Shown here one piece after another: positions 16,875-28,621 of a DNA stretch of 64,000 bases (the stretch's first letter is position 1; each line of letters starts with the position of its first letter). Source of the stretch: Mycobacterium mantenii (GTDB lineage Bacteria > Actinomycetota > Actinomycetes > Mycobacteriales > Mycobacteriaceae); NCBI RefSeq assembly GCF_010731775.1, contig NZ_AP022590.1, positions 4,340,001 to 4,404,000 on the forward strand, in the 5' to 3' direction. A program made the translations under genes and the position numbers. The notes under the pieces are model-generated. The model worked only from the letters and a program-made list of their open reading frames with translations, did not search any database and was not told where the DNA came from.

Positions 16875-19800
16875 ATGTCTTCGGTCCGGGTAGTCAGGAC
16901 GCCTTTCACGCCGGTCGCGGTCATCGGCATGGCGTGCCGACTGCCCGGTGGCATCGACTCTCCAGAACAGTTGTGGGACGCGCTGCTGCGCGGCGCTGAC
17001 CTGGTCACCGAAATCCCACCCGAGCGGTGGGACGCCGAGGAGTACTACGACCCGCAGGCTGGTGTGCCCGGCCGGTCGGTGTGTAAGTGGGGCGCGTTCC
17101 TCGATGACGTGGCGGGCTTCGATTCCGAGTTCTTCGGTATCACCGAAAAAGAAGCGACCGCGATGGATCCTCAGCATCGCTTGCTGCTGGAAGTTTCGTG
17201 GGAGGCCATGGAGCACGGGGGCCTCACCCGGCATACGCTGGCCGGCTCGCGGACCGGCGTGTTCATGGGATTGATGCACGACGACTACCAGTTCGTGCAC
17301 GCCGACGCCAACGCGCTGGACGGGCCCTACGGATACATGGGCAACAGCTTCGCCATGGGCTCCGGGCGGATCGCCTACACGATGGGGCTGCGCGGCCCGG
17401 CGATGACGGTGGACACCGCGTGCTCGTCAGGACTAGCCGCAGTGCATCTGGCCTGCCGAAGCTTGCAGGACGGCGAGAGCGACATCGCCCTGGCGGGCGG
17501 CGCCTCGGTATCCCTCGAACCGCGCAAATCCTGTTCGGGTTCCGCCATCGGAATGCTGTCCGCGACCGGACGCTGCCATGCGTTCGATGTCGCCGCCGAC
17601 GGGTTCGTGGCCGGCGAGGGGTGCGTCGTGCTGATGCTCAAGCGACTACCGGATGCGATCGACGCCGGCGACCGGATCTTGGCGGTGCTGCGCGGCACGG
17701 CTGCCAACCAAGACGGCCACACGGTGAATATCGTGACGCCGTCACGGGCCGCGCAAGTCGAGGCCTATCGCGCGGCGTTGGCCGCGGCGGGCGTCGACCC
17801 CCGCACCGTCGGCATGGTGGAGGCGCACGGTCCCGGAACCCCGGTCGGCGATCCGATCGAGTACGCCAGCCTGGCAGAGGTGTACGGCCTCGACGGGCCG
17901 TGCGCGCTGGCATCGGTGAAGACCAACTTCGGGCACACCCAGTCGGCCGCCGGGGCGCTGGGTCTGATGAAGGCGATCCTCGCGCTGCAACACGGTGTGG
18001 TTCCGCGCAACCTGCACTTCACCCGGCTGCCCGACGAGATGGCCCAAATTGAAACCAATCTGTTTGTGCCGCAGGAGAATACGCCGTGGCCCCGGAACGG
18101 TCACCGCGGCCCGCGGCGCGCCGCGGTGTCGTCATACGGCTTCTCGGGCACCAACGTGCACACGATCGTCGAGCAGGCCCCCGAGACGGCGGCACCGGTT
18201 GACGCGCCCAACACTCCGGCGATCGGCTGCCCCCTGCTTTTCCCGCTGTCGGCGACGTCGGCCGACGGACTGCGGCAAACCGCCGGGCGGCTCGCCGCCT
18301 GGATCGGCGCGCACGCGCAGGGGCCGGCGGCGGCGGATGTGGCGTACACCCTTACTCGCCGCCGTGCGCACCGCCCGGTGCGCACGACGGTCATCGCCGG
18401 CAGCCTCACGGAGCTCACCGAAGGCCTGCGCGGAATTGCGGCGGACGACTTCCCGTACCAGTCCGCGGTCGGACAGGACGATCGAGGACCGGTGTGGCTG
18501 TTCTCCGGGCAGGGTTCGCAGTGGGCGGCGATGGGTGCCGAGCTGCTCGCGACTGAACCGGTGTTCGCCGCGACCGTCGCCGAGGCGGAACCCCTGATCG
18601 CCCGGGAGTCCGGATTCTCGGTGACCGAAGCGATTTCGGGGCCCGAGACGGTGACCGGGATCGATCGCATTCAGCCCGCGCTGTTCACGATGCAGGTCGC
18701 GCTGGCCGCCACGATGAGGTCCTACGGGGTGCGGCCCGGGGCCGTGATCGGTCACTCGATGGGCGAGGCCGCCGCCGCGGTCGTGGCGGGCGCGCTGTCG
18801 CTGGAGGACGGCGTGCGGGTGATCTGCCGCCGCTCACGACTGATGTCCACGATCGCCGGCTCCGGCGCCATGGCATCGGTGGAATTGCCGGCCGAGCAAG
18901 TGCTTCTGGAACTGATGGCCCGCGGTGTCGAGGACGTCGTGCTCGCGGTGGTCGCCTCGCCCCGGTCCACGGTGGTCGGCGGCGCCACGCAGGCCGTGCG
19001 CGACCTGGTCACCGCGTGGGAGCAACGGGACGTGCCGGCCCGCGAAATCGCCGTTGACGTCGCGTCGCACTCCCCGCAGGTGGATCCAATCCTCGACGAG
19101 CTGTCCGACGTGCTCGCAGAGCTCAACCCCATGACACCTGAGGTGCGCTTCTACTCCGCGACCGCATTCGACCCGCGCGAGCAGCCCGTGTGCGATGCCT
19201 GGTACTGGTCGGACAATCTGCGTCACATGGTGCGTTTCGCCGCGGCAGTGCAGGCGGCGCAGGAGGACGGCCACCGGGTATTCGCGGAATTGGCCCCGCA
19301 TCCCCTCCTCACCCACGCCGTGGAGCAGACTGCCGGCAGCCTCGGCATGCCGCTGGCCGCACTCGCCGCCATGCGCCGCGAGCAAGCCCTGCCGCATGGA
19401 CTGCGAGGCTTTCTTACCGAACTGTTCAGTGCCGGTGCTGCGATCGACTTTTCCGCGATCTCCCCCGGCGGTCGGCTGGTGGATGCGCCGCTTCCGGCGT
19501 GGAACCACCGCCCCCTGCTGCTGACCCGCGGCGGCGACGATTCGCGGGCACGCGGCGCTTGGGCAGTTCCGGTGCACCCCCTGATGGGCGCCCATGTGCG
19601 ACTGCACGAGGTGCCGGAGCGCCACGTTTGGCAGGGCGAGGTCGGTACCGCGGCTCAGCCCTGGCTGGTCGATCACCGGATCCACAACGTGGCCGCGCTT
19701 CCAGGAGCGGCCTACTGCGAGATGGCGTGGGAAGCCGCCCGCACCGTCCTGGGCGAGAAGTCCGAGGTCCGCGACATCAGCTTCGAGGCGATGCTGTTGC

Positions 19801-22800
19801 TGGACGATGAGACTCCGGTATCCGCCGTCGCATCGGTGACCCCCGCGGGCGCAGTCGATTTCGTGGTGGAGACGTTCGCGGAAGGCACCCAGATTCGCCG
19901 GGCGGCGGCGGTGTTGCACCCGGTAGGGGATGACGACCAGCCCCCGACCTACGCCATGCCCGCCTTACTCGCGGCCCACCCGCACCGGCTGGAAGGCGCC
20001 GAGTTGCGCACGCAGTTCGACGAGCACGGTTTGCAGTACGGTGCCGCATTCGCCGGACTGGCCGCGGTGCACAGCGCCGACGAGACGGTCGGCACGGTGC
20101 TGGCCGACGTCGGGCTACCCGGCCCGATCCGCTCGCAACAGAACGCCTATGGCGTGCATCCCGCCTTGCTGGACGCCTGCTTCCAGTCGGTGGCGGCTAG
20201 TTCTGCCGCCCGGGCCGCCGGTAGTTCAGGTCTGCTGTTGCCGATGCGCATACGCCGGATCCGTGTCTATGCTCCCGCGCGCACCGCGCGCTACTGCTAC
20301 ACGACGGTGACACGTGCCGACGGGGCCGGGTTGGAGGCCGACCTCGATGTGCTCGACGAGTATGGGACGGTCCTGCTGGCCGTCCGCGGGCTGCAAGTCG
20401 GCACCGGGGCCTCCGAGAGCGTGAACCGTGATCGTGTTCTCAACGAACGGCTGCTGAGCATCGAGTGGATGCCGCGCACTCTGCCCGATGCGGACCAGGT
20501 CGTGCCGGGCACGTATTTGTTGATCAGCACCTCTGCCACCGCCGCCGTCATGGCGACCAGCCTGACCGATGCGTTGAAGGCCGCAGGCGCCGGCTGCCTG
20601 ACCATGACATGGCCGCAACGCTCCGATCACCAGGCCAATTCCGAATCGGTCGGGTCGCATCTGGATACCCACGAGGTCGGTGCAGTGGTCGTCCTCACGG
20701 GACCTAGAAACGGCAACCCGGACGAGGAGTGTGCCCAGCGCGGCGGGGACTATGTGCGCCATCTGGCGCGAATTGTCAGGGATATCACGGCAATCGACGA
20801 CGAACCGCCGCCCCTTTACGTCGTCACGCGCAACGCCCAGACCGTGTTGCCGGGGGACGTGATCAACCTGGAACAGGCCGGGCTGCGTGGCCTGGTGCGA
20901 GCGATCGGCACGGAGTATCCCCATCTGCGGGCCGCCCAGATCGACGTGGACGAGGACACGGACGCCGAGCAACTGGCACGGCAACTGCTGGGGTCCTCGG
21001 ATGAGGACGAGACGGCCTGGCGGCACGGCCAGTGGCACGCGGCGCGCCTGACTCCGGCACCGCTACGGCCGGAGGAGCGGCGGACCGCCGTGGTGGACCA
21101 CCCGGACGATGGGATGCGGGTGCAGATCCGCACGCCTGGCGACCTGGAAACGATCGAACTGGCCGCGTTCCAACGCCTTCCACCGGGACCCGGGGAGATC
21201 GAGGTCGCGGTGATGGCGGCCAGCATCAACTTCGCCGATGTCCTCTTCGCCTCCGGCCAGTATCCGGGTGTCCCCGGCAGGGCGCCCCGGCTGGGCACGG
21301 ATTTTGCGGGCGTCGTGACCGCGATCGGCCCCGGCGTGACCACTCACCGGGTGGGCGAACGTGTGGGCGGCCTGTCCGAAAACGGTTGCTGGGCCACGTT
21401 TGTCACCTGCGACGCCCGCCTCGCCGCGCCCCTTCCCCCGGGCCTCACTGAGGATCAGGCGGCCGCGGTGAGCACCCCGCATGCCATCGCCTGGTATGGG
21501 CTACACGATCAGGCAAGGATCACCAGTGGCGACCGGGTATTGATCCACTCCGCCACCGGCAGCGTCGGGCAGGCGGCGATCGCCATCGCCCGTGCCTCGG
21601 GAGCCGAGGTCTTCGCCACCGCCGGCAGCGAGCAGCGACGAGACCTGCTGCGCCACAGCGGTGTTGAGCATGCCTACGATTCACGCAGCACCGAGTTCAT
21701 CGAGCAGATCCGCCGCGACACCGACGGGTACGGTGTCGACATCGTGCTCAGCGCCCTGACGGGGGCCGCCCAGCGCGCCGGGTTGGAAGCGCTGTCCGTT
21801 GGCGGCCGATTCGTGGAAATCGGTCAACACGACCCCTGTGCCAACACGCGACTCGGCCCCTTCCCCTTCCATCGCAATCTCACCGTGCATCACGTCGATC
21901 TGACCCTGATGGCCGAGAGTCGCCCGCAGCGCATCGGTGACCTGCTGGGCACGGTGTACCGGCTTGTCGCAGACGGTACGGTGCCATTACCGGAAATCAC
22001 GCACTACCCGCTGGGTGACGCGGCCGCGGCTCTCCGCGTGAAAACCGAGGCCGAACAGCCGGGCAAGTTCGTGCTCGACGTGCCCCGGGGCGGGCACACC
22101 AACGTCGTGGTCCCACCCGAGCAGGTCCCGGCTTTCCGGGCTGACGGCTCCTACATCCTCACCGGCGGATTGGGGGGCATCGGTCTCTTCCTTGCCGAGA
22201 AGATGGCAACGGCCGGTTGTGGCCGCATCGTGCTCAGCTCCCGTTCGCAGCCCAATCCCAAAGCGCTGGAAGCGATCGCCTTCATGCGGGCGATGGGCAC
22301 CGACATCGAGGTGGAATGCGGCGACATCACCGAAGCCGGTACGGCGGCGCGTTTGGTGGCCGCGGCGACCGCCACCGGCCTTCCGCTGCGCGGGGTGCTA
22401 CACGCCGCAGCCGTGTTCGAAAATGCAATGCTGGCCAATATGTCCGAGGAGCTCATCGGACGCAATTGGGCGCCAAAGGCCCACGGAGCGTGGAACTTAC
22501 ACCAAGCTACGGCCGGCCTTCCGCTGGACTGGTTCTGCCTGTTCTCCTCGGCAGTAGGTCTGGTGGGCTCACCCGGACAAGGGGCCTACGCCGCGGCGAA
22601 CAGCTGGTTGGACGCATTCGCGCGGTGGCGCCGAACCCAAGGCCTTCCCGCCACCGCGATCGGATGGGCATTGTGGTCCGAGGTCGGTCGCGTCACCGAA
22701 CGCCGAGCCGAGAACGGCGACGATCCGGCTCCCGGCGAGGGCGGCGAAGGCACCGCCATCGCACACTGGCGCGACACCGCTTTCACGGCCGAAGAGGGGG

Positions 22801-23273
22801 CCTACGCTTTCCAAGCGCTGCTCTGCCACGACCGCGCGTACTCCGGGTACGCAAAAATGACGGGCACGCCGTGGTTCGCCGCCTACGCGCACCGCAGCCG
22901 GTTCGCCGAACTGTTCCGGTCCAAATCTCAAAGCGCGGTGGATGCAAGCGAATTTCTCAACGAGTTGAACGCGCTACCGCCGGAGGAGCGGCCTATCCGG
23001 CTGCGGCGCATGATCTCCGATGCGGTCAGCCTGATTCTCCGTCGCACCATCGATCCGGATCACCCCCTTTCCGAGTACGGCCTCGACTCGATGGGCAACC
23101 TCGAGCTGCGCACTCGTATCGAGGCCGAAACTGGGATACGCGTGACCACCAACGACATCACCACGATTCAGGGTTTGGCCGGACTCCTGTCCGAACGGCT
23201 GGCATCCGGCGAGTCGGCACCGCACCGCCGCAACGGCGCGCACATCGAAATGCCGGCCGAGCCAGTGGACTGA
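16875..23273 (+). CDS. Single-module reducing polyketide synthase, mycocerosic-acid-synthase type
   Basis: A 2,132-residue iterative type I PKS with domain order KS-AT-DH-ER-KR-ACP, the same as Mas and Pks5 (about 2,110 residues). KS has Cys183 (DTACSS), His318 and His354. AT has Ser628 in GHSMGE and the motif VASH at 729-732, which points to methylmalonyl-CoA. DH has His934 in [13 protein letters not shown] has the NADPH motif near 1558-1565, KR has Tyr1905, and ACP Ser2072 is in YGLDSM. All domains look active, so it should extend a starter acyl chain into a multi-methyl-branched saturated acid. ATG 16875 has a weak ribosome-binding site; see the leader. It is first in a plus-strand run with papA, the GT1 gene and gap. 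Confidence 0.93.
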   Translation: MSSVRVVRTPFTPVAVIGMACRLPGGIDSPEQLWDALLRGADLVTEIPPERWDAEEYYDPQAGVPGRSVCKWGAFLDDVAGFDSEFFGITEKEATAMDPQHRLLLEVSWEAMEHGGLTRHTLAGSRTGVFMGLMHDDYQFVHADANALDGPYGYMGNSFAMGSGRIAYTMGLRGPAMTVDTACSSGLAAVHLACRSLQDGESDIALAGGASVSLEPRKSCSGSAIGMLSATGRCHAFDVAADGFVAGEGCVVLMLKRLPDAIDAGDRILAVLRGTAANQDGHTVNIVTPSRAAQVEAYRAALAAAGVDPRTVGMVEAHGPGTPVGDPIEYASLAEVYGLDGPCALASVKTNFGHTQSAAGALGLMKAILALQHGVVPRNLHFTRLPDEMAQIETNLFVPQENTPWPRNGHRGPRRAAVSSYGFSGTNVHTIVEQAPETAAPVDAPNTPAIGCPLLFPLSATSADGLRQTAGRLAAWIGAHAQGPAAADVAYTLTRRRAHRPVRTTVIAGSLTELTEGLRGIAADDFPYQSAVGQDDRGPVWLFSGQGSQWAAMGAELLATEPVFAATVAEAEPLIARESGFSVTEAISGPETVTGIDRIQPALFTMQVALAATMRSYGVRPGAVIGHSMGEAAAAVVAGALSLEDGVRVICRRSRLMSTIAGSGAMASVELPAEQVLLELMARGVEDVVLAVVASPRSTVVGGATQAVRDLVTAWEQRDVPAREIAVDVASHSPQVDPILDELSDVLAELNPMTPEVRFYSATAFDPREQPVCDAWYWSDNLRHMVRFAAAVQAAQEDGHRVFAELAPHPLLTHAVEQTAGSLGMPLAALAAMRREQALPHGLRGFLTELFSAGAAIDFSAISPGGRLVDAPLPAWNHRPLLLTRGGDDSRARGAWAVPVHPLMGAHVRLHEVPERHVWQGEVGTAAQPWLVDHRIHNVAALPGAAYCEMAWEAARTVLGEKSEVRDISFEAMLLLDDETPVSAVASVTPAGAVDFVVETFAEGTQIRRAAAVLHPVGDDDQPPTYAMPALLAAHPHRLEGAELRTQFDEHGLQYGAAFAGLAAVHSADETVGTVLADVGLPGPIRSQQNAYGVHPALLDACFQSVAASSAARAAGSSGLLLPMRIRRIRVYAPARTARYCYTTVTRADGAGLEADLDVLDEYGTVLLAVRGLQVGTGASESVNRDRVLNERLLSIEWMPRTLPDADQVVPGTYLLISTSATAAVMATSLTDALKAAGAGCLTMTWPQRSDHQANSESVGSHLDTHEVGAVVVLTGPRNGNPDEECAQRGGDYVRHLARIVRDITAIDDEPPPLYVVTRNAQTVLPGDVINLEQAGLRGLVRAIGTEYPHLRAAQIDVDEDTDAEQLARQLLGSSDEDETAWRHGQWHAARLTPAPLRPEERRTAVVDHPDDGMRVQIRTPGDLETIELAAFQRLPPGPGEIEVAVMAASINFADVLFASGQYPGVPGRAPRLGTDFAGVVTAIGPGVTTHRVGERVGGLSENGCWATFVTCDARLAAPLPPGLTEDQAAAVSTPHAIAWYGLHDQARITSGDRVLIHSATGSVGQAAIAIARASGAEVFATAGSEQRRDLLRHSGVEHAYDSRSTEFIEQIRRDTDGYGVDIVLSALTGAAQRAGLEALSVGGRFVEIGQHDPCANTRLGPFPFHRNLTVHHVDLTLMAESRPQRIGDLLGTVYRLVADGTVPLPEITHYPLGDAAAALRVKTEAEQPGKFVLDVPRGGHTNVVVPPEQVPAFRADGSYILTGGLGGIGLFLAEKMATAGCGRIVLSSRSQPNPKALEAIAFMRAMGTDIEVECGDITEAGTAARLVAAATATGLPLRGVLHAAAVFENAMLANMSEELIGRNWAPKAHGAWNLHQATAGLPLDWFCLFSSAVGLVGSPGQGAYAAANSWLDAFARWRRTQGLPATAIGWALWSEVGRVTERRAENGDDPAPGEGGEGTAIAHWRDTAFTAEEGAYAFQALLCHDRAYSGYAKMTGTPWFAAYAHRSRFAELFRSKSQSAVDASEFLNELNALPPEERPIRLRRMISDAVSLILRRTIDPDHPLSEYGLDSMGNLELRTRIEAETGIRVTTNDITTIQGLAGLLSERLASGESAPHRRNGAHIEMPAEPVD

Positions 23274-23283
23274 AGGAGAAACG

Positions 23284-24750
23284 GTGTTCGTAGGCGCAGG
23301 GCCAGCGCGCGGGCTGTTCGTCGGAACAGTCCACGACTGGGTGCCGGGGTCGGGCCGGATCGTGTCGTGGCAAGCATCGCCCGCGTCGCTCGAGAAAGCC
23401 CAGCAGGCGCCGGTAAGCGACGTTCCGCTCAGTGCCATGCAAGAAGCCCATCTTCGCGGCTATTCGCGCTACGCGGCGCGGGGGCTCAACTACGCACGGC
23501 TGGTGATCGGTTCCGGCGACGAAATCGGGCGCTGTGATATCCGTGCCATGAGTTACGTCATCAACGCACATCTTCGTCGACACAAGACGTATCACAGTTG
23601 GTTCGTATTCGAAGATGCGGAACGCATTGTGCGGCATACCATGGAAGACCCCGCGGACATCGAGTTTCTCCCGATCCGGCACGGTGAGATGTCGACAAGT
23701 GAGTGGCAAGAGTTTGTGCTGTCCACGCCTGACCCCGTTCAGTGGGATTGCTTCAGGTTCGGGATCATCCAGCGCGCGGACCACTTCACGTTCTTCGCGA
23801 ATGTCGATCACCTGCACTGTGACCCGACGATCATTTCGGGTCTGTACGCCGAGATCGTGATGAACTACCGCATCCTGGTTACCGGCGGCGCGCTCGCTGC
23901 GTCACCGCCTCCGGCCAGCCATGACGATTTCTGCCTGCGGGAGAAACAACACCTGTCCACCCTGTCCCTGGCTTCGCCTGAGGTGCGTAAGTGGATCGAG
24001 TTCGCCGAAAACAATGGTGGAACCCTGCCGGACTTTCCCCTCCCCCTCGGCGACCTGTCGGAACCCACCGGCGGCGCCCTGGTGGTCGAACGGCTGATGA
24101 ACCAGGAACAGACGGCAGAATTCGAAGCGCTCTGTACGAAAGCGGGCGCGCGCGTCAGCGGCGGCCTGTTCGCCTGCGTCGCGCTCGCACAGTACGAGTT
24201 GACGGGCGCTACAACGTATTACGGGCTCGCGCCGACCGACAATCGCAGGTCATTGGCGGAATTCGCCACGATGGGTTGGTTCACCGGCGTGGTTCCATTC
24301 ACGGTGCCCGTCGAGCCCGCGTCTTTTCAAGAGACCGCCCGTGCCGCGCAGGAATCCTTCGATGCGAATCTCGACCTCGCGAAGGTGTCGTTCAACGACG
24401 TATTGAAGATGGTGCCCTGGCTCAGGGAATGGGGACCGAACTGCACCATGGTCAACTACATGGATACGGGACTCCCGCCGTTTTCCGCGACCATCGCCTC
24501 GCACATGAAGAACGCGAATATCAGAATCTACTGCGACCCAAGAGATCCGGCGCACCTGTACATCTCGGTGATCCGCCTCTTCGACCAGGTGTCGATCTGG
24601 GTGAATTTCCCGAACAATCCGGTGGCCAGGGACTCGGTGACGCGATATCTCAGTGCGCTGAAATCGGTGCTGGGCCGCGTCGTGGGCGCGCGCCATGCCG
24701 GTAGCGCAATGACCGACGTCACGGGCCTTGCCTACGCGGACGACGACTGA
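23284..24750 (+). CDS. PapA-type acyltransferase
   Basis: A 488-residue polyketide-associated acyltransferase of the condensation-domain-like superfamily, most like PapA1/PapA3 from the N-terminus [21 protein letters not shown]. The catalytic HxxxD motif is H176-L-H-C-D180. Such enzymes move a PKS-made acyl chain onto a hydroxyl, usually of trehalose or another sugar. GTG 23284 follows GGAGAAA and lies 10 bases after the PKS stop; the gene ends in a TGATG overlap with the glycosyltransferase. This ties it to offloading the methyl-branched acid made by the preceding PKS. The acceptor is not known. Confidence 0.88.
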   Translation: MFVGAGPARGLFVGTVHDWVPGSGRIVSWQASPASLEKAQQAPVSDVPLSAMQEAHLRGYSRYAARGLNYARLVIGSGDEIGRCDIRAMSYVINAHLRRHKTYHSWFVFEDAERIVRHTMEDPADIEFLPIRHGEMSTSEWQEFVLSTPDPVQWDCFRFGIIQRADHFTFFANVDHLHCDPTIISGLYAEIVMNYRILVTGGALAASPPPASHDDFCLREKQHLSTLSLASPEVRKWIEFAENNGGTLPDFPLPLGDLSEPTGGALVVERLMNQEQTAEFEALCTKAGARVSGGLFACVALAQYELTGATTYYGLAPTDNRRSLAEFATMGWFTGVVPFTVPVEPASFQETARAAQESFDANLDLAKVSFNDVLKMVPWLREWGPNCTMVNYMDTGLPPFSATIASHMKNANIRIYCDPRDPAHLYISVIRLFDQVSIWVNFPNNPVARDSVTRYLSALKSVLGRVVGARHAGSAMTDVTGLAYADDD

Positions 24751-26024
24751 TGCGCCGGGCCGCCCCTCTCAAAGTTGTGTTGGCCACCCACGGAACTCGC
24801 GGCGACATCGAGCCCTGCGCCGCCGTCGGTCTGGAGCTGCTGCGGCGAGGGCACGAAGTACACATGGCCGTCCCACCAAACCTGGTGGACTTCGTGGCGT
24901 CGGCCGGCCTTGCCGCGGTGGAGTACGGACCCGATTCACAGGAGCAGGTGAACGCGGTCGCGGACTTCGTTCATCACGCCCTCAAACCGCAGAATCCCAT
25001 CCACCTGGTGCGCGCGGGCAAGGAACTCTTCGTTGAGGGCTGGGCGCAGATGAGCAGGACGCTGACTTCACTGGCGGACGGAGCGGACCTGCTGGTAACC
25101 GGGCAGACGTACCACGGGGTCGTCGCGAATGTTGCCGAGTACTACGATATTCCGCTGGCGGGGCTGCACCACATGCCGATCTGCGTCAACGGCCGGCTCG
25201 GCCTTCCTTCGATACCGTCGCCGGCTCCCCTGGTCCGCTCCGCTTTGCGGTCGGCGTGGTGGCTGTATTGGCGCATCACCAAGGATGTCGACGACGCGCA
25301 GCGCCGCGAAATGGGCCTTCCGAGGACATCGACCCCAGCGGCGAAACGGATGGCGGCAGGTGGATCGCTCGAAATCCAGGCATACGACGAGGCGTGCTTT
25401 CCGGGCCTCGCGACCGAATGGAACGGCAGGCGACCCTTCGTCGGCGCGTTGACGATGGACCTACCGACGGATGCCGACGATGAGGTCGCGTCGTGGATTG
25501 ACCGGGGAACGCCGCCGGTCTACTTCGGTTTCGGCAGCACACCGGTTCAATCCCCGGCGGAGACGATCGCCACGATCGCCACCGTCTGCGCGGAACTCGG
25601 CGAGCGGGCCATCGTCTATTCCGGCACTAGCGGCTCCAACTGCGTTCCCCGTTATGACCATGTGAAAATGGTCGACCTGGTTAACTATTCAGTTATCTTT
25701 CCCTTATGCCGCTCGGTTGTACACCACGGTGGCGCGGGCACCACGGCCGCGGCCCTGCGTGCCGCCATGCCGATGTTGGTCCTGTGGGACGTGGCGGATC
25801 AGCCGTTCTGGGCGGCACAGGTCACACGGATGAAAGTCGGTCGTGCCCAGCGCTTGTCGACCATCACCCGGGAATCGCTGGTCGCGCACCTGCGCGAAAT
25901 CCACGCGCCGCAGTACGCCATCCGAGCCCGTGAAATCGCCACCCGGATGACCAAACCTGCCGAAAGCGTCACCGCGGCGGCCGATCTCCTGGAAGTTGCG
26001 GCCCGTACGAAGCGCGTCAACTGA
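24750..26024 (+). CDS. GT1-family glycosyltransferase
   Basis: A 424-residue GT-B fold enzyme of the UDP-glycosyltransferase (GT1) family, similar to enzymes that build mycobacterial glycopeptidolipids and phenolic glycolipids (GtfA/GtfB, Rv2958c, Rv2962c, Rv1524, Rv1526c). The N-terminus [22 protein letters not shown] is the acceptor-side start and HHGGAGTT at 325-332, followed by [13 protein letters not shown], is the donor-sugar motif. It overlaps papA and gap by TGATG, so all three are translationally coupled. The donor is probably a deoxyhexose nucleotide, but this cannot be read from sequence. Confidence 0.88.
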   Translation: MRRAAPLKVVLATHGTRGDIEPCAAVGLELLRRGHEVHMAVPPNLVDFVASAGLAAVEYGPDSQEQVNAVADFVHHALKPQNPIHLVRAGKELFVEGWAQMSRTLTSLADGADLLVTGQTYHGVVANVAEYYDIPLAGLHHMPICVNGRLGLPSIPSPAPLVRSALRSAWWLYWRITKDVDDAQRREMGLPRTSTPAAKRMAAGGSLEIQAYDEACFPGLATEWNGRRPFVGALTMDLPTDADDEVASWIDRGTPPVYFGFGSTPVQSPAETIATIATVCAELGERAIVYSGTSGSNCVPRYDHVKMVDLVNYSVIFPLCRSVVHHGGAGTTAAALRAAMPMLVLWDVADQPFWAAQVTRMKVGRAQRLSTITRESLVAHLREIHAPQYAIRAREIATRMTKPAESVTAAADLLEVAARTKRVN

Positions 26025-26755
26025 TGTGGGGCACGGTGCTGGCGCTCGCACTCTGGCTGTCGATCGACCCGACGCGTCCGGTGATCGTCATGGTCATGAT
26101 GTCGCGCCCCCGGCCGCGACACAACCTCGTCGCGTACTGGCTGGGCGGCGTGGCAGCAGGCATCGCCCCCGGGCTTGGTGGTGTCGTGCTGCTGTTAACG
26201 CTGCGTGATTCCTTGGCAGTGGTGGAACATGCACGGTCCACGGTTGCCCGTTTCACGGGCGGATATCTGCAGATCGTTATCGGTGTGCTCGCGCTGCTGA
26301 TCGCTGCAGCGGTTTCAGCGGGGTTTCCGGGCCGCCGGCAGGCGGGGATGCTGCCGTACGGGGGCGCCTCGGTTCTGCAGCCGATCGCACCGGCCCCATC
26401 GGAACGGATCGTCGCGCGTGTCAAACATGCGTTGCGGGGCGGAAACCCATGGGTGGCGTTTGGGATAGGCCTGGTGTCGACCATGCCGCCCGCCGATTAT
26501 TTGGTCGTGCTCATCGTCATCGCCTCCTCCGGGGCGGCAATCGGCACTCAGTTCGGCGCGGTGGTGACGTTCACCCTGGTGGTGCTCACTCTCATTGAGA
26601 TCCCGCTCGTCAGCTACCTCGTCATGCCGGCGAGAACCCAGGCGGCCGTGCTGCAACTGCAGCGGATCGTCCTACCTCACCGTCGGCGCATTCTCACCGT
26701 CGTCCCCGCAGTGGCGGGCATTTTGTTGGTGACTGCTGGCGTAGGCAGCATTTGA
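26024..26755 (+). CDS. Gap-family glycolipid export protein
   Basis: A 243-residue integral membrane protein with about six hydrophobic segments, of the Gap family (PF11139, GPL-addressing protein). In M. smegmatis Gap is needed to deliver glycopeptidolipids to the surface, and paralogues lie in other mycobacterial glycolipid loci. The N-terminus WGTVLALALWLSIDPTRPV and the charged middle segment (PSERIVARVKHALRG) are typical. ATG 26024 overlaps the GT1 stop. The last 84 bp overlap, tail to tail, the RgpF-type gene on the other strand. No MmpL transporter is in the cluster, so Gap is its only visible export component. Confidence 0.85.
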   Translation: MWGTVLALALWLSIDPTRPVIVMVMMSRPRPRHNLVAYWLGGVAAGIAPGLGGVVLLLTLRDSLAVVEHARSTVARFTGGYLQIVIGVLALLIAAAVSAGFPGRRQAGMLPYGGASVLQPIAPAPSERIVARVKHALRGGNPWVAFGIGLVSTMPPADYLVVLIVIASSGAAIGTQFGAVVTFTLVVLTLIEIPLVSYLVMPARTQAAVLQLQRIVLPHRRRILTVVPAVAGILLVTAGVGSI

Positions 26756-27715
26756 GGCGAGACCTCTCGGGTCGAGCCGGTCCGCATTCGATTGAATGAG
26801 CCGGTACGGATAGTCGGTGTGCCGTTCGATGACGTCGCGCAGCTGCGCCATCGACCCTTGCCGGTACTTGTTGTCGCGGACCAGGATCGTCTTGAGGAAG
26901 GGAAATCGGAAGTCCTCGATGAGCCCGTCCCAGAAGTACAGCGTGGCGTTGTTTCGCCCGAGGTGCCTGAGGACTCGCCGCTGCGCCGATGAGTGCCCGT
27001 AGGTTGCGTCGATGGCGGCGGCGGAGACGAACGGTTTGACACTCAGCCCCGCCTTGCGCGCACGCCGGGACAAGCCGATCTCGTGCCGCCAGATGACGGA
27101 GCCTTTGTGGACGACGTACTCGAAGTCGTTCCAGAAGTCGTCGAGGAAGGGCCGGGTTCGCGAGTTGAGATCCCACGCCAGGAAGAAGGATTGGAGGTGA
27201 GGAACCAGTTGGCTGTTTTCGATCGCTCCGTACATGTCGGCGTCGCAGAACGAGCTCCACATCTCGTCGAGGGGAAAGAGCGGACCGAACACACTGTCGT
27301 TGGCGAGGACGAACCGGTCGAACTGATCGAGCGACCACCCGCGGTCGGTGAGGATGCACCAGGCGAGGTGCCACGACCCGAAGTCGAAGGACAGCGTGCG
27401 ACGGGTGTAGATGCCGGCGCAGAGGGCCCGGATGGGGGCGACCGACTCCGGCGCGAGGATAGGCGAACCGGAGACGAAAACAACGGTTGTTCCCAGCCGC
27501 TGCAGCGCCCGAAGATAATGGGCGACATAAGGGTCGACGATGCCCTGGGGGTCGAAGTGCGCGAACAGCAGCAGCGTGCGGCAACCGGGCGCAGGCTGCG
27601 GGGGAAGGTCCAGGTGGGTTTCGCATAAGAACCGGAAAGCGTTGCGGCCCAGGCGGTGGCGGACGGCCGCCGCCGTGCGCTCCGATTCGGTGCGCAACAC
27701 ATTCGGGAGTCTCAA
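26672..27715 (-). CDS. RgpF-type (rhamnan synthesis F) glycosyltransferase
   Basis: A 347-residue protein of the RgpF family (PF05045), putative glycosyltransferases of polysaccharide and lipooligosaccharide clusters. Recognisable motifs are LLLFAHFDPQGIVDPYVAHYL, RRTLSFDFGSWHLAW and FVLANDSVFGPLFPLDEMW. No transmembrane segment is evident. The start at 27715 is TTG, chosen because it overlaps the upstream methyltransferase stop (TTGA) and follows GGGG; a GTG 15 bases later is possible. It is the last gene of a leftward fadD-methyltransferase-glycosyltransferase run and would add a second sugar. Confidence 0.82.
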   Translation of the reverse strand: MRLPNVLRTESERTAAAVRHRLGRNAFRFLCETHLDLPPQPAPGCRTLLLFAHFDPQGIVDPYVAHYLRALQRLGTTVVFVSGSPILAPESVAPIRALCAGIYTRRTLSFDFGSWHLAWCILTDRGWSLDQFDRFVLANDSVFGPLFPLDEMWSSFCDADMYGAIENSQLVPHLQSFFLAWDLNSRTRPFLDDFWNDFEYVVHKGSVIWRHEIGLSRRARKAGLSVKPFVSAAAIDATYGHSSAQRRVLRHLGRNNATLYFWDGLIEDFRFPFLKTILVRDNKYRQGSMAQLRDVIERHTDYPYRLIQSNADRLDPRGLASNAAYASSHQQNARHCGDDGENAPTVR

Positions 27716-28566
27716 GTCGACCCCGCAGCGTCCTGCACTTGCTGGGTCGGCAGCGACGCCACGTCGGCGTTCTTCGTTGCGAGTGCGAAAAAGTCGGTCC
27801 GTGTCGTGGTCACATCCACGATGCCGAATCCCGCGCAGTCCAGCGTTTCCTCGATCAACCCGACATCGAACACATGATGGTGGAGGGTCCGATTCTGAAA
27901 GTTCTTCAGACTGCGATGCCGGAAATGCTTCAACCCCCCGGCCGGCGGGTCCCTGCGCAAGTCGTGCAACGCCAAGATCTCTGCCAGATGGGTGAGGTCG
28001 TCCTCGCCGACGCGACGAGTGAAATCGTCCACCAAGTGCTCGAACGTCGTGACCGGACGACGATGGTCGAAATTATGCTCTTTGTTGGGGACGACGAGGA
28101 TCAACCCACCACCGGCTTTGAGTACCCTGTTCCATTCCAGCAGCGCTTTGATGGGGTTGGCGATGTGCTCGAGACAATTCGAGGATAGTGCGAAATCATA
28201 ACGCGCAGCATCGATCCCATGTAAGTCGGTCGCGTCGGTGATGAACTGCTGACCGCGTTTTTTGTGGTGATAGTTGAAATTCTGACCACCCCTGATACGG
28301 CCTTCCCAGATGGTCGAGGCGGAAAAGTTGACCCCATCCAGTCCTCGGACGAACTGATACAGAGGAAGCACCGTTCTGAAGAGCGCACTCGGACCGCCGA
28401 TCTCGACCCCATACCCACCCTCGACGACGGCCCGATAGGCGCGGCGAATAGGCAAGCGCCATCGGAGGTGCTTGAGACTAACGCCAGGGATCACCTGCGA
28501 ATTCGATCGGCCTTCCCTCGACGCATAGTGGCACCGGTATGCGGAGTCCAGGATCGTCCGCAGCAT
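27712..28566 (-). CDS. Class I SAM-dependent methyltransferase
   Basis: A 284-residue protein with an N-terminal extension and a Methyltransf_11-like core: GVEIGGPSALF as the probable motif I at about 51-61, LSSNCLEHIANPIKALLEWNRVLK, then GGGLILVVPNKEHNFDHRRPVTTFEHL. Proteins of this type methylate sugar or lipid hydroxyls, but the substrate here is unknown. I chose ATG 28566-28564 because GGGAGGAC precedes it; the longer open frame upstream is out of register with fadD and only a shadow. It lies 55 bp after fadD and overlaps the RgpF-type gene, so the three are probably cotranscribed. Confidence 0.82.
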   Translation of the reverse strand: MLRTILDSAYRCHYASREGRSNSQVIPGVSLKHLRWRLPIRRAYRAVVEGGYGVEIGGPSALFRTVLPLYQFVRGLDGVNFSASTIWEGRIRGGQNFNYHHKKRGQQFITDATDLHGIDAARYDFALSSNCLEHIANPIKALLEWNRVLKAGGGLILVVPNKEHNFDHRRPVTTFEHLVDDFTRRVGEDDLTHLAEILALHDLRRDPPAGGLKHFRHRSLKNFQNRTLHHHVFDVGLIEETLDCAGFGIVDVTTTRTDFFALATKNADVASLPTQQVQDAAGST

Positions 28567-28621
28567 GTCGTCCTCCCGATCTGGCGACGCCGAGACTTCG
28601 CGAAGCCGAGCCGTCCATGTA

